NCBI GenBank assembly: GCA_012729395.1 | Contig: JAAYDF010000053.1 | Coordinates: forward strand, 1-32,130 | Direction of reading: 5' to 3' | DNA: 32,130 nucleotides | From: Phycisphaerae bacterium | GTDB taxonomy: Bacteria; Planctomycetota; Phycisphaerae; UBA1845; PWPN01 | In this document: in pieces, positions 7,789-14,787 of the stretch | How the letters are laid out: the number at the start of each line of letters is the position of its first letter | How positions within the stretch are numbered: position 1 is the first letter of the stretch | Program-made: the position numbers and the translations under genes | Notes under the pieces: generated by a model | The model's database searches: none | What the model was told of the DNA's origin: nothing | Seen by the model: the letters and a program-made list of their open reading frames with translations, nothing else

Positions 7789-8355
7789 ATGGACGAGGTG
7801 ATCCGCGGTAAGGCGTATGTGTTGGGCGACGACGTGGACACGGACCAGATCATCCCGGCCCACTACCTGATGTACAACCCGGCGATTCCCGAGGAGCGTC
7901 GGCAATTCGGTCGGTACGCCCTGTCCGGCGTGCCCGCGCCGCAGGCGGGGCTGCCCGACGGTAACCGGCCGTTCGTGGATCAGACCGACCCGGAGAACAC
8001 CCGAAGCCCGTACACCATTGTCATCGGGGGCCGCAACTTCGGCTGCGGCAGCTCGCGCGAGCACGCCCCGCTGGCCCTCGCCGAAGCCGGCATCCAGGCC
8101 GTCGTCGCCGAGTTCTACGCCCGCATCTTCTTCCGCAACTCGGTCAACGGCGGGTACGTGGTCCCGTTCGAGACGCCCGAGCGGCTCGTCGAGCAGGTCG
8201 CGACCGGCGACGAGGTTGAGATCCACACGCGGGAGAACTGCCTGGTCCACCGCGCGACCGGCTGGCGGTTCCCCCTTCAGCCGCTAGGCGACGTGGCCCC
8301 GATCATCGAGGCTGGCGGCGTCTTTGCCTACGCCCGCCAGGCGGGGATGCTGTGA
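7789..8355 (+). CDS. leuD: 3-isopropylmalate dehydratase small subunit LeuD
   Basis: A 188-residue LeuD. With LeuC it isomerises 2-isopropylmalate to 3-isopropylmalate in leucine biosynthesis. The swivel-domain hallmarks are all visible: GDDVDTDQIIPAHYL near the N-terminus, NFGCGSSREHAPLAL at about residues 83-97, and FFRNSVNGGYVV. The length is normal for a bacterial small subunit. The ATG at 7789 gives the typical start MDEVIRGKAYVLGDDVDTDQ and has AGAGGA just upstream; an in-frame ATP-type start at 7744 would add 15 unlike residues and lies at the terminator. leuC, leuA and leuB are not in the window, so leuC would have to be elsewhere. The substrate could instead be homoaconitate, as the families overlap, but leucine synthesis is the usual role. 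Confidence 0.92.
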   Translation: MDEVIRGKAYVLGDDVDTDQIIPAHYLMYNPAIPEERRQFGRYALSGVPAPQAGLPDGNRPFVDQTDPENTRSPYTIVIGGRNFGCGSSREHAPLALAEAGIQAVVAEFYARIFFRNSVNGGYVVPFETPERLVEQVATGDEVEIHTRENCLVHRATGWRFPLQPLGDVAPIIEAGGVFAYARQAGML

Positions 8356-8612
8356 CCGGCTTGGGTGGAACTCGCCAGCCGCGCGCGGAATGGCCAATAC
8401 CGAAGCACCAATGACCAAGACAGTCCGGCCGGGTAGCCTGTACTCAGGCCCGTGGCCTCCCCCAGCGCAACCACGGGGCGGAGTACCGACCCATGCCACC
8501 CGCCGCAGTTCTGGTTTCGGGCTTGGTCATTGATTAGTCATTGGGCCTTGGGCATTCGCCATTGGATCCCAGGAGCGTCTGATCGCCCTCGAACTCATGA
8601 GGCAGATGGCCT

Positions 8613-9011
8613 ATGGCTACGATCCGGATACCACCCGACTTCGTCGCGTTCTTGAGGTTGCTGAACGCACACCGGGTTGAGTACCTGCTCATCGGTGGGT
8701 ACGCGGTCGGCTACCACGGCTATCCTCGGCCCACCGGCGATCTGGACGTGTGGATCGCGACGCCCCCCCGACAACGCGGAAAGGGTGCTCCAGGTTCTCA
8801 CCGCGTTCGGCTTCGGTGAAACGGGTATCACGGCTGAAGAACTTACCGCTCCCCAGCGGGTTTTCCGCATGGGTCTGCCGCCGGTGAGGATCGAGCTTCA
8901 GACTACCATCTCGGGCGTCCAGTTCGCGGACTCTTACACCCGCGGTCCACGACGAGATCGAGGGCGTGCCGGTCCGAATCATCGGCCTGGGGGCCACTGC
9001 GCACGCCTGTG
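8613..9011 (+). pseudogene. Frameshifted and truncated nucleotidyltransferase (AbiEii/MNT-like)
   Basis: The first 50 residues read well: VEYLLIGGYAVGYHGYPRPT followed by GDLDVWI, the GG-x-HG-x-R-T-D-D pattern of the nucleotidyltransferase fold. The frame then breaks at a run of seven Cs (8763-8769); dropping one C restores DNAERVLQVLTAFGFG through RIELQTTISGVQFAD. A second one-base shift near 8942 restores VHDEIEGVPVRIIGLG, and a TGA follows soon after, where intact members continue for about 30 more residues. Two frameshifts plus a lost C-terminus point to decay, though a sequencing error in the C-run cannot be excluded. Intact relatives occur as antitoxin, toxin or resistance-type transferases; no partner gene is adjacent. 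Confidence 0.75.
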
Positions 9012-9167
9012 ACTGACCTCGGGGATGGTATCAGGGAACAGAGAGGTCGGCCTGTCCTCTGTTGCTCCAATACATCCTGTTCACACGTTCTAGAGCTTAC
9101 ACATGCTGCCCGACCCCGTGTTCTGCCCTCAGCCATAAGATACCCGGACCTTTCGCTACCGGATTCA

Positions 9168-9195
9168 AGAACCGCTCCCTCGCGGTCGCGGCTCC
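9168..9195. repeat. Copy of the 30-bp arm of the repeat at 30098-30167
   Basis: The stretch starting AAGAACCGCTCCCTCGCGGT matches the arms of the long inverted repeat near 30.1 kb with only a few differences, and ends in the same GCGGCTC. It lies between the pseudogene and the end of mcsB. A dispersed repeat family of unknown role. Confidence 0.6.
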
Positions 9196-9240
9196 GCACA
9201 GAGGTTTCCACCCCTGACAGGTAGCTTGCGGCACCGATCT

Positions 9241-10311
9241 TCAGTTATTTGTGGAATCGGCCCGGTGGAGGCGCTGGCGGATCAGCTCGGCACGGAACAC
9301 GGAGCGCTTCTCGCCGTCGAGGGGCTGGCCGAGCTGCTTCTGCAGATGGGCGGCCTGGATAGCGATGAACAACTCGTTGATGGCGTCGAGCGAGACGTGC
9401 TTGACGCGGTCCAGCACCACGCCCATGCGCAGGTGCGAAAGGAGGAACAGAGCCTCCTCAGTGCTAATGGTTCGCGCGTTCTCGAGCAGCCCAACCGCAC
9501 GCCAGATCTTGTCGTCCAGAGCGTTGAGCCGATCGCGCTGCAGAACTCGCCTCGCCTCCTGCTCATAGCGGACAATTGAGGGGATCACGTCGGCCTTGAA
9601 GCCGGTAAGAATCTCCTGCTCGCTACGGCCCAACGTGGTCTGATTGGACACCTGGAAGAAGTCGCCGAGGGCGTCGGTGCCTTCGCCGTACAGGCCGCGA
9701 ACCGCCAGGCGCATATCCTTGGCCGCCCGAAAAACCTTCTCCAACTCGTTGGTCAGCTTCAGAGCGGGCAGATGCAGCATGACCGAAACGCGCAGCCCCG
9801 TCCCGACGTTGGTCGGGCAGGCGGTCAGGTACCCGTAACGCTCGTGAAAGGCAAACCGGACCAGTGCCTCGATGGCGTTGTCCACGCGGATGGTCTCGGT
9901 CCAGGCGTCGTCAAGGTTGAGCCCGCGGCGGAGGACTTGGATGCGCAGGTGGTCCTCCTCGTTGATCATCAGGGCGAAGGTCTCAGACTGGGCGATGGCG
10001 ACACCACGACTGCCTTCCGCGTCGGCGTGCTGGCGGCTGATCAAATGCCGCTCGACGAGCAACTGGCGGTCGAGCGGATCCGTCTTGTCGATGTCGACAT
10101 AGAAGGTTTTCTGCCCCAGGTTGCAGACCGAGATGGCCTCGAAGAGCACACGCTCGATCTCCGTCCGATCAGCCCGCGAAGCCCGGCTCAGGAACGAATG
10201 CCCCTCCAGGTTGCGAGCCAACCGGACGCGGGAGGAGATCACCACGTCGTTCATCGGCCCGCCGGTGGCGAGCCATTCTCCCGTCGAGCGTGCGAGATCG
10301 TCGATACTCAT
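9241..10311 (-). CDS. mcsB: Protein arginine kinase McsB (ATP:guanido phosphotransferase)
   Basis: A 356-residue guanido-kinase-fold protein. The signature is clear: CPTNVGTGLRVSVMLHLP with Cys165, the NEEDHLRIQ loop at about residues 117-125, and the N-terminal SSRVRLARNL. In Bacillus, McsB phosphorylates arginines on damaged proteins and marks them for ClpC-ClpP. The start overlaps the mcsA stop as ATGA, so both are translated together. Length matches Firmicute McsB (about 350-360). The metazoan N-terminal domain of creatine/arginine kinases is absent, supporting McsB over a metabolic phosphagen kinase. Neither ctsR nor clpC is beside it, unlike the Bacillus ctsR-mcsA-mcsB-clpC operon, so control may differ. 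Confidence 0.92.
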   Translation of the reverse strand: MSIDDLARSTGEWLATGGPMNDVVISSRVRLARNLEGHSFLSRASRADRTEIERVLFEAISVCNLGQKTFYVDIDKTDPLDRQLLVERHLISRQHADAEGSRGVAIAQSETFALMINEEDHLRIQVLRRGLNLDDAWTETIRVDNAIEALVRFAFHERYGYLTACPTNVGTGLRVSVMLHLPALKLTNELEKVFRAAKDMRLAVRGLYGEGTDALGDFFQVSNQTTLGRSEQEILTGFKADVIPSIVRYEQEARRVLQRDRLNALDDKIWRAVGLLENARTISTEEALFLLSHLRMGVVLDRVKHVSLDAINELFIAIQAAHLQKQLGQPLDGEKRSVFRAELIRQRLHRADSTNN

Positions 10312-10796
10312 GACTGCTTGTCCAACTCCGCCAGTTGATCGCGCAACTCGGCAGCCCGCTCGTAATCCTCAGTCTCGACGGCATCCCGGAGCTGCCGTTG
10401 GATCAAGAGCCGCTTCTGCAAAACCGGATCGAAGGGGATGGATTCGCCGGGCCGCTTACCTGTGTGCTGAAGCTGCCCGTCCTGGGCCCGCTGAATCACG
10501 TTGGCCAGCGCCTCGCCAAAGGCGTCGTAGTCCTGAGGACAGCCCAGGAGACCCTGGCTGCGGAACTCGACGAAGGTCATACCGCATTCGGGGCACTTGA
10601 GTTGGGCGAGTTCCTGCACGGTGGCCTGCGACATCAGAAAGGAGTTGAGGACCTCGTTGATCGAGACCTGCTGCTTGACCGTGATGCCCTCCTCGCTCGC
10701 ACAGCGCTGACAGAGGTGCCTCTCGCGCTTCTCCCCCTTGACGAGGTCCGTCAGGTGGATGGTGGCCTCGTGTTTCTTGCATCTTTGACAAAGCAT
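10308..10796 (-). CDS. mcsA: McsA-like zinc-binding activator with UVR motif
   Basis: A 162-residue protein with paired cysteines C3/C6 and C29/C32 (MLCQRCKKHEAT, HLCQRC), a second CPECG...GC set in the middle, and a C-terminal UVR motif (QLRDAVETEDYERAAELRDQL). This is the McsA layout: zinc-binding N-terminus plus a UvrB/C-type helix pair. McsA activates McsB kinase and senses thiol or metal stress in Firmicutes. The ATG at 10796 is chosen because the first CxxC follows directly; the longer upstream frame is unlike the family. The stop overlaps the mcsB start. A promoter candidate lies about 150 bases upstream. Confidence 0.88.
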   Translation of the reverse strand: MLCQRCKKHEATIHLTDLVKGEKRERHLCQRCASEEGITVKQQVSINEVLNSFLMSQATVQELAQLKCPECGMTFVEFRSQGLLGCPQDYDAFGEALANVIQRAQDGQLQHTGKRPGESIPFDPVLQKRLLIQRQLRDAVETEDYERAAELRDQLAELDKQS

Positions 10797-10948
10797 GGCG
10801 ATGAAAAGGCTCCCCGACCAAGGGGTGGACGCACACCTTACCATGCGTCCCGAAAACCATCGGGCGGAAACCCCTCCGGCTTGAACCCAAGAGCCGCCGA
10901 ACACCCCAACCAGTGCGGTCATGACGGCTTATGGGACGCACCTACTTT

Positions 10949-10977
10949 ATGTTAGGTTGCGGCGGCGGAAGCGTCAA
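10949..10977 (-). promoter_or_regulatory. Candidate promoter of mcsA-mcsB
   Basis: On the minus strand TTGACG (10972-10977) is followed after exactly 17 bases by TAACAT (10949-10954). Five of six and four of six positions match sigma70 consensus. It would leave a leader of roughly 145 bases before mcsA. I see no CIRCE element in the leader. Confidence 0.45.
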
Positions 10978-11066
10978 CCGGGCGGCTTGCCAGCTCAGTA
11001 CGACAGCGATGTGTCACGGCGACCGCAGCCGCTGGCGGCCGCTACGCGAGAACGCCATCCAGGCTG

Positions 11067-11432
11067 TCATGCCAGGTAGCTGGCGAAGCAACCGGGCTCC
11101 TCCTCGACCCGCAACTCGACCAACGGCGCGTCCGGACCAAGAGCCGCCCGGACCGCCTCGAACAAACAGCGTGCGACATTCTCCGCGCTGGGGTTTGCAC
11201 CCGCCAAACGGGGTACTGTCCCAAGATCGCGGCCGACCAGGGAACCGGTCACGGTATGGAGCACCTGCCGCACCCGCGTGAAGTCCACCAGGACGCCGAT
11301 CGCGTCGAGCTGCTGCCCACGGAACACCGCCTCGATCAACCAGTCGTGCTCGTGCGGCGGCTCTCGCCGACCGTCGTACATCCGCAACCCATGAGCCGCC
11401 CGAAATCGATGCTGGACCCGCACTTCATACAT
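11067..11432 (-). CDS. 6-pyruvoyl/6-carboxy-tetrahydropterin synthase family protein with Glu in the Cys position
   Basis: A 121-residue single-domain T-fold protein. The zinc-binding histidines are visible as His14 (FRAAHGL), His27 and His29 (EPPHEHDW), and the C-terminal Glu region appears as VELRVEEEPGC. In QueD the catalytic Cys sits a few residues before the HxH motif; here that segment is GRREPPHEHDW and holds no Cys. Glu24 occupies the E-x-x-H-x-H arrangement described for the PTPS-III subgroup, which makes 6-hydroxymethyldihydropterin for folate instead of the queuosine precursor. HEH also replaces the usual HGH. Either a PTPS-III-type folate enzyme or a divergent QueD is possible. 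No queC, queE or fol genes are adjacent. Its start codon is 14 bases from trpE. Confidence 0.8.
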   Translation of the reverse strand: MYEVRVQHRFRAAHGLRMYDGRREPPHEHDWLIEAVFRGQQLDAIGVLVDFTRVRQVLHTVTGSLVGRDLGTVPRLAGANPSAENVARCLFEAVRAALGPDAPLVELRVEEEPGCFASYLA

Positions 11433-11446
11433 GTTAGGATACTCGC

Positions 11447-12955
11447 ATGGTACGCTACTTCCCTGATCTTAACGAGTTCGAGCGTCTCGCCCAGCGCGGC
11501 AACACCGTCCCCGTATACTGCCAACTCCTGGGCGACAACCTGACCCCGGTGACCGCCTTCGCCGCCATTGCCGAGGACAGCCCGCACGCCTTCCTGCTGG
11601 AGAGCGTGGTCGGCGGGGTGGACGTGGCCCGCTACTCGTTCTTGGCGGCCCACCCACAGGTCATGTTCGAGGCGACCGGCGATCGGGTTACGCTGGATGG
11701 CCCTCAGGGGCGTCAGGAAGAGACTTGCCCCGACCCGCTGACAAGGCTCGCGCAGTTGCTGGGCTCGTATCGAGCGGTACACCTGCCGCAACTGCCACGC
11801 TTCGCCGGTGGGATCGTCGGGTACGCGGGCTACGACAGCGTGCGGTACTACGAGCCTTTGCCAAACGCGCCGCCGGACGACCGACACCTGCCCGACCTGC
11901 TGTTCAACCTCTACGACACTATGGTCGTTTTCGACCACGCCTACAAGACCATCCTGGTTATCAGCCATGCCCATGTTGAGGCCGAGGGCGTACGCGGGGG
12001 ATACGAGCGGGCCTGTGAACGCATCGAGGCAATGGTCCAACGGTTGACAGCCCCGCAGGCCACGCGAGTCAGCCGCATCAACCGCATGGGCGACCCAAGC
12101 CTCGCGTTCTCGAGCAACTTCCAGCAGGCGGAGTTCGAGAAGGCCGTCGAGGCGTGCAAGGAGTACATCCGGGCCGGCGACATCTTCCAGGTCGTGCTCT
12201 CTCAGCGGCTGCTGGTGAAAACGGCGGCCGACCCGTTCGACATCTACCGGGCACTGCGGGTGGTGAACCCCTCGCCGTTCATGTTCTATCTCAAGAGCCC
12301 ACGGGTGATCCTCGTAGGGGCATCGCCGGAAATCATGTGCCGGGTCGAGGACGGGGTCATCACCAACCGGCCGCTGGCGGGAACGCGCCCTCGCGGGCGG
12401 GACGATCAGGAAGACCTGCGCCTCGAGGAGGAACTGCTGGCCGATCCCAAAGAGCGGGCGGAACACATCATGCTCGTCGACCTGGGACGCAATGACGTCG
12501 GGCGGGTGGCTGAACTGGGCAGCGTCGAGCTGCGCAAAGTCATGACCGTTGAGCGATACAGCCACGTCATGCACATCAGCAGCACGGTGCGGGGCAAACT
12601 GGCCGCAGGGATGAGTTCTTTCGATGCGTTACGGGCCTCGCTGCCGGTCGGCACGGTCAGCGGTGCACCGAAGGTGCGGGCGATGCAGATCATCGATGAG
12701 TTCGAGCCGACGCGCCGCGGGCCGTATGCCGGCGCCGTGGGCTACGTCGATTTCGCGGGGAATATGGACACTTGCATCGCCCTGCGGACGATCGTCATCA
12801 CACCCGGAGATACGTTCGGCAAGCACCACGCCTACGTGCAGGCCGGCGCGGGCATCGTCGCCGACTCGCAACCCACGATGGAGTACCAGGAAACGATCAA
12901 CAAGGCGAAGGGCTTACTGCGAGCCATCGAAATCGCAGAAACGCGGTTCCAGTGA
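11447..12955 (+). CDS. trpE: Anthranilate synthase component I TrpE
   Basis: A 502-residue chorismate-utilising enzyme. With the glutamine amidotransferase TrpG it converts chorismate to anthranilate, the first step of tryptophan synthesis. The N-terminal regulatory half contains LLESVVGGVDVARYSFL, the tryptophan-binding LLES motif typical of TrpE. The catalytic half shows ITNRPLAGTRPRG, DLGRNDVGRV, PVGTVSGAPKVRAMQIIDE and GAGIVADSQPTMEYQET. The length is normal. ATG 11447 follows AGGA with a 7-nt gap. No trpG or other trp gene follows; 660 bases of repeats do. PabB is the main alternative, but the LLES motif and the length favour TrpE. Its promoter must lie within the divergent pterin synthase gene. 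Confidence 0.93.
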   Translation: MVRYFPDLNEFERLAQRGNTVPVYCQLLGDNLTPVTAFAAIAEDSPHAFLLESVVGGVDVARYSFLAAHPQVMFEATGDRVTLDGPQGRQEETCPDPLTRLAQLLGSYRAVHLPQLPRFAGGIVGYAGYDSVRYYEPLPNAPPDDRHLPDLLFNLYDTMVVFDHAYKTILVISHAHVEAEGVRGGYERACERIEAMVQRLTAPQATRVSRINRMGDPSLAFSSNFQQAEFEKAVEACKEYIRAGDIFQVVLSQRLLVKTAADPFDIYRALRVVNPSPFMFYLKSPRVILVGASPEIMCRVEDGVITNRPLAGTRPRGRDDQEDLRLEEELLADPKERAEHIMLVDLGRNDVGRVAELGSVELRKVMTVERYSHVMHISSTVRGKLAAGMSSFDALRASLPVGTVSGAPKVRAMQIIDEFEPTRRGPYAGAVGYVDFAGNMDTCIALRTIVITPGDTFGKHHAYVQAGAGIVADSQPTMEYQETINKAKGLLRAIEIAETRFQ

Positions 12956-13020
12956 CCATGCGCCCTGCGACAGTACTCCATCACAACCACCTATCCACGG
13001 CACTGGGATCTGTCAGCAGC

Positions 13021-13077
13021 ACGAGGGTCTGTACGCAGTACGAGGGTCTGTACGCAGTACGAAGGTCTGTGCGCAAT
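13021..13077. repeat. 19-bp tandem repeat, three units
   Basis: The unit ACGAGGGTCTGTACGCAGT occurs exactly at 13021-13039 and 13040-13058, then with three changes at 13059-13077. It contains the near-palindrome GTACGCAGTAC across each junction. It lies 65 bases after trpE. Confidence 0.8.
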
Positions 13078-13235
13078 CCGAGCCGGGGACGAGAGTCTCC
13101 GGTTGAGTATCCCAGGAAGACCATCGTGCTTCCCCGATGAAACCATCGGTCTGCCAATGATCGCTGTTTTCCATGCAGGATCGGCCGTACCGGCAACGGG
13201 TGCCAAATTGCCGACGGGCGCGTCACGATAGGGAT

Positions 13236-13318
13236 TGCAGATCTGAAATCCCAGATCGCGAATCTCAAATCGCAGATCTGAAATCGCAGATCGAAGATTG
13301 CAGATTCCAGATCGGGGA
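13236..13318. repeat. Degenerate GATCTGAAATC-type repeat tract
   Basis: A run of short imperfect copies built on CAGATCTGAAATC / CGCAGATC / CGAATCTCAAATC. A related tract with the same GAGATCTGAGATC character is found at 23863-23935. The composition is much more AT-rich than the flanks. It has no regular spacers. Confidence 0.6.
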
Positions 13319-13460
13319 TCAGCCAACGAGTACGGGCATCAGCAGGACAGTCCACCGCTTACGGCTTCGCACAACCGGATACGGGCCGCAGCATGGTACG
13401 CTTGTGCTTCCCGCGGCAACGCACAGATCCTGATGTGGTGTCCTTGCACTACGCGCTATA

Positions 13461-13580
13461 CGAAGATGATCGCCACGCACGACGCAAAGATGAGCACCAC
13501 GCACCGCGCGAAGATGATCGCCACGCACGATGCGAAGGTGAGCACCATGCGCCATACGAAGATGATCGCTCCGTGCGGTG
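13461..13580. repeat. 24/48-bp tandem repeat, five half-units
   Basis: CGAAGATGATCG recurs at 13461, 13509 and 13557, exactly 48 bases apart; the intervening half-units at 13485 and 13533 are diverged 24-mers with AAGATGAGCACCACGCAC-type sequence. The period is a multiple of three, so every frame shows an 8-residue repeat, but none has a believable start or fold. It abuts the 3' side of the 103-residue orphan gene. Confidence 0.75.
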
Positions 13581-13617
13581 CGGAGGCGAACGACTGGGTT
13601 GGCGATCCAGCGCGGAC

Positions 13618-13929
13618 TCACGCGGGGGTGATTTCCACGCACTTTTCCACGCTCGCCAACTCGCGGAGCACGTCCAGCGAAGCAAAAAGCTTGCAGGAGG
13701 TTCCGGCCGCGATCTGGGGAATGACGATCCGCGCCGGCCGATCATGCCAGATGCGGCCGCCCCGAACGTGGCCGCGAACTACGCGAGCCCGGCTCAGCCG
13801 CTGACGCTCCCGCTGCGCGGTTCTGTCCTTCTCGAAAAGGCGAATGAGCGTCTTGACGCCCCCCTTGCTCTGCGGCCGCTTCGTGATCTTGACCGTAACC
13901 CACTGACCGGGTCGAATATCCGTTGGCAT
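13618..13929 (-). CDS. Small basic protein of unknown function
   Basis: A 103-residue protein rich in Arg and Lys, without signal peptide or membrane segment. It starts MPTDIRPGQWVTVKITKRP, a beta-strand-like opening with a PGQxV turn, then KTLIRLFEKDRTAQRERQRL (a helical basic stretch), then RIWHDRPARIVIPQIAAGTSC and a VEKCVEI end. The alternation suggests a small beta-barrel with a basic helical insert, perhaps nucleic-acid binding; that is inference only. The start at 13929 is chosen because AGGAG lies 7 nt upstream; ATG at 13962 in frame has no such site. A strong promoter lies about 155 bases upstream. I do not recognise the family. Confidence 0.65.
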   Translation of the reverse strand: MPTDIRPGQWVTVKITKRPQSKGGVKTLIRLFEKDRTAQRERQRLSRARVVRGHVRGGRIWHDRPARIVIPQIAAGTSCKLFASLDVLRELASVEKCVEITPA

Positions 13930-14084
13930 CGCCTGCTCCTGCTGGTCTTCCTCGTCCGTCATCGCGGGCACCGTTTGAACACGGGCCTCCCGCCTGCCCG
14001 TCGCTCCACGTTCTCGCCACGGCGACCGGCCACCCTGTGCCCCGCCGCCCGCGACGCTTTCCACCCAACGGGCAGAATCTAAAT

Positions 14085-14113
14085 ACTATACGGCATCGTG
14101 GCTGCGGTGCCAA
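14085..14113 (-). promoter_or_regulatory. Strong candidate promoter for the 103-residue protein
   Basis: On the minus strand TTGGCA (14108-14113) and TATAGT (14085-14090) are separated by exactly 17 bases; each matches sigma70 consensus at five of six positions. It is the best promoter match seen in the window. The leader before the start at 13929 would be about 150 bases. Confidence 0.6.
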
Positions 14114-14537
14114 GATCTCCTCCCCCATCACAGCGGGCGGACCCGCCCTACTTGGCCGCCGCGCTCCGGCAAATCCGCGATCCGCCAGGGTAATGCACCT
14201 GGCAACCCAACCGCCCCCTTCTCCCCAAGCGAACCGCCCAGCCACCTCGCTGGGCCGCCCGCAAGGCTGATCGGACCTGATGACGGCAACGCGAACAACG
14301 AAGGGTGAAACCCTTTCAGGGTTAGTGTATGGTTAGGATGGCGGTGGCGGACGACGTCTCCGGCGGCCACCCCCTGTGGCGTATGTGTTTAGCGTCCTCG
14401 GAAGGGGGACAGACGCTTCTCTGCCTTGAAGCCTGTCCCTTGCACCGACACCGGCGTGCGTCAGGTGACTGAACCGTGTGCAAAGACCTCTCGTCGGCAA
14501 AAAAGGGCCAGTCCCCGGACGCTACCTGTGGCGTTCC

Positions 14538-14567
14538 GTAGCGGTCGCCCCCTGACTTCGGCGAGCT
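14538..14567. repeat. 30-bp exact dispersed repeat, copy 2
   Basis: Identical to 3786-3815 in the same orientation. Here its last three bases are also the first bases of the left arm of the hairpin at 14565-14625, whereas the 3.8-kb copy has no such hairpin. Confidence 0.7.
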
Positions 14568-14625
14568 CTCTTCGAGCCTGCCTTCGGCTCTGAGGCTGAG
14601 CCTCATGCTCAGGCTCGAAGAGAGC
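14565..14625. repeat. Perfect 16-bp inverted repeat with a nested hairpin
   Basis: GCTCTCTTCGAGCCTG (14565-14580) and CAGGCTCGAAGAGAGC (14610-14625) are exact reverse complements. The 29-base interior carries a second perfect dyad, TGAGGC-TGA-GCCTCA (14591-14605). The structure ends about 160 bases before the SAM hydrolase start. There is no T-run on either side. Confidence 0.75.
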
Positions 14626-14787
14626 CGCAGAGCCAAAGGCACCCGGGCCGTGGCGGCAGGCGGCCAAGACTCCATCGCCGCCCGGCTGGCTGCGACGGAA
14701 CAGCGATGTCATACGAAGTGTTCGTCCTCCGGGGCACCCTGTACACCCCGGGCTTGGTCCCAGAATCGAGTTGTGGTTCGCAACGCT

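Larger units (their letters stand above)
14114..14787. other. Spacer with dispersed repeats and a large hairpin
   Basis: No supported gene. It contains the palindrome AACCCTTTCAGGGTT (14309-14323, also at 3554-3568), the 30-bp repeat at 14538-14567, and the hairpin at 14565-14625. Open frames crossing it lack start signals. Confidence 0.55.

Noticed and set aside
11336-12574. 412-codon minus-strand frame over trpE
   Set aside because: Shadow of trpE, with no family features.
13021-13580. Possible CRISPR array
   Set aside because: Units are tandem without unique spacers, of three different types, and there are no cas genes.
13393-14082. 229-codon plus-strand frame with an 8-residue HAR/EDD repeat
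   Set aside because: The repeat comes from the 24-bp DNA period and appears in all frames; the rest is antisense to the 103-residue gene, which has the promoter and ribosome binding site.
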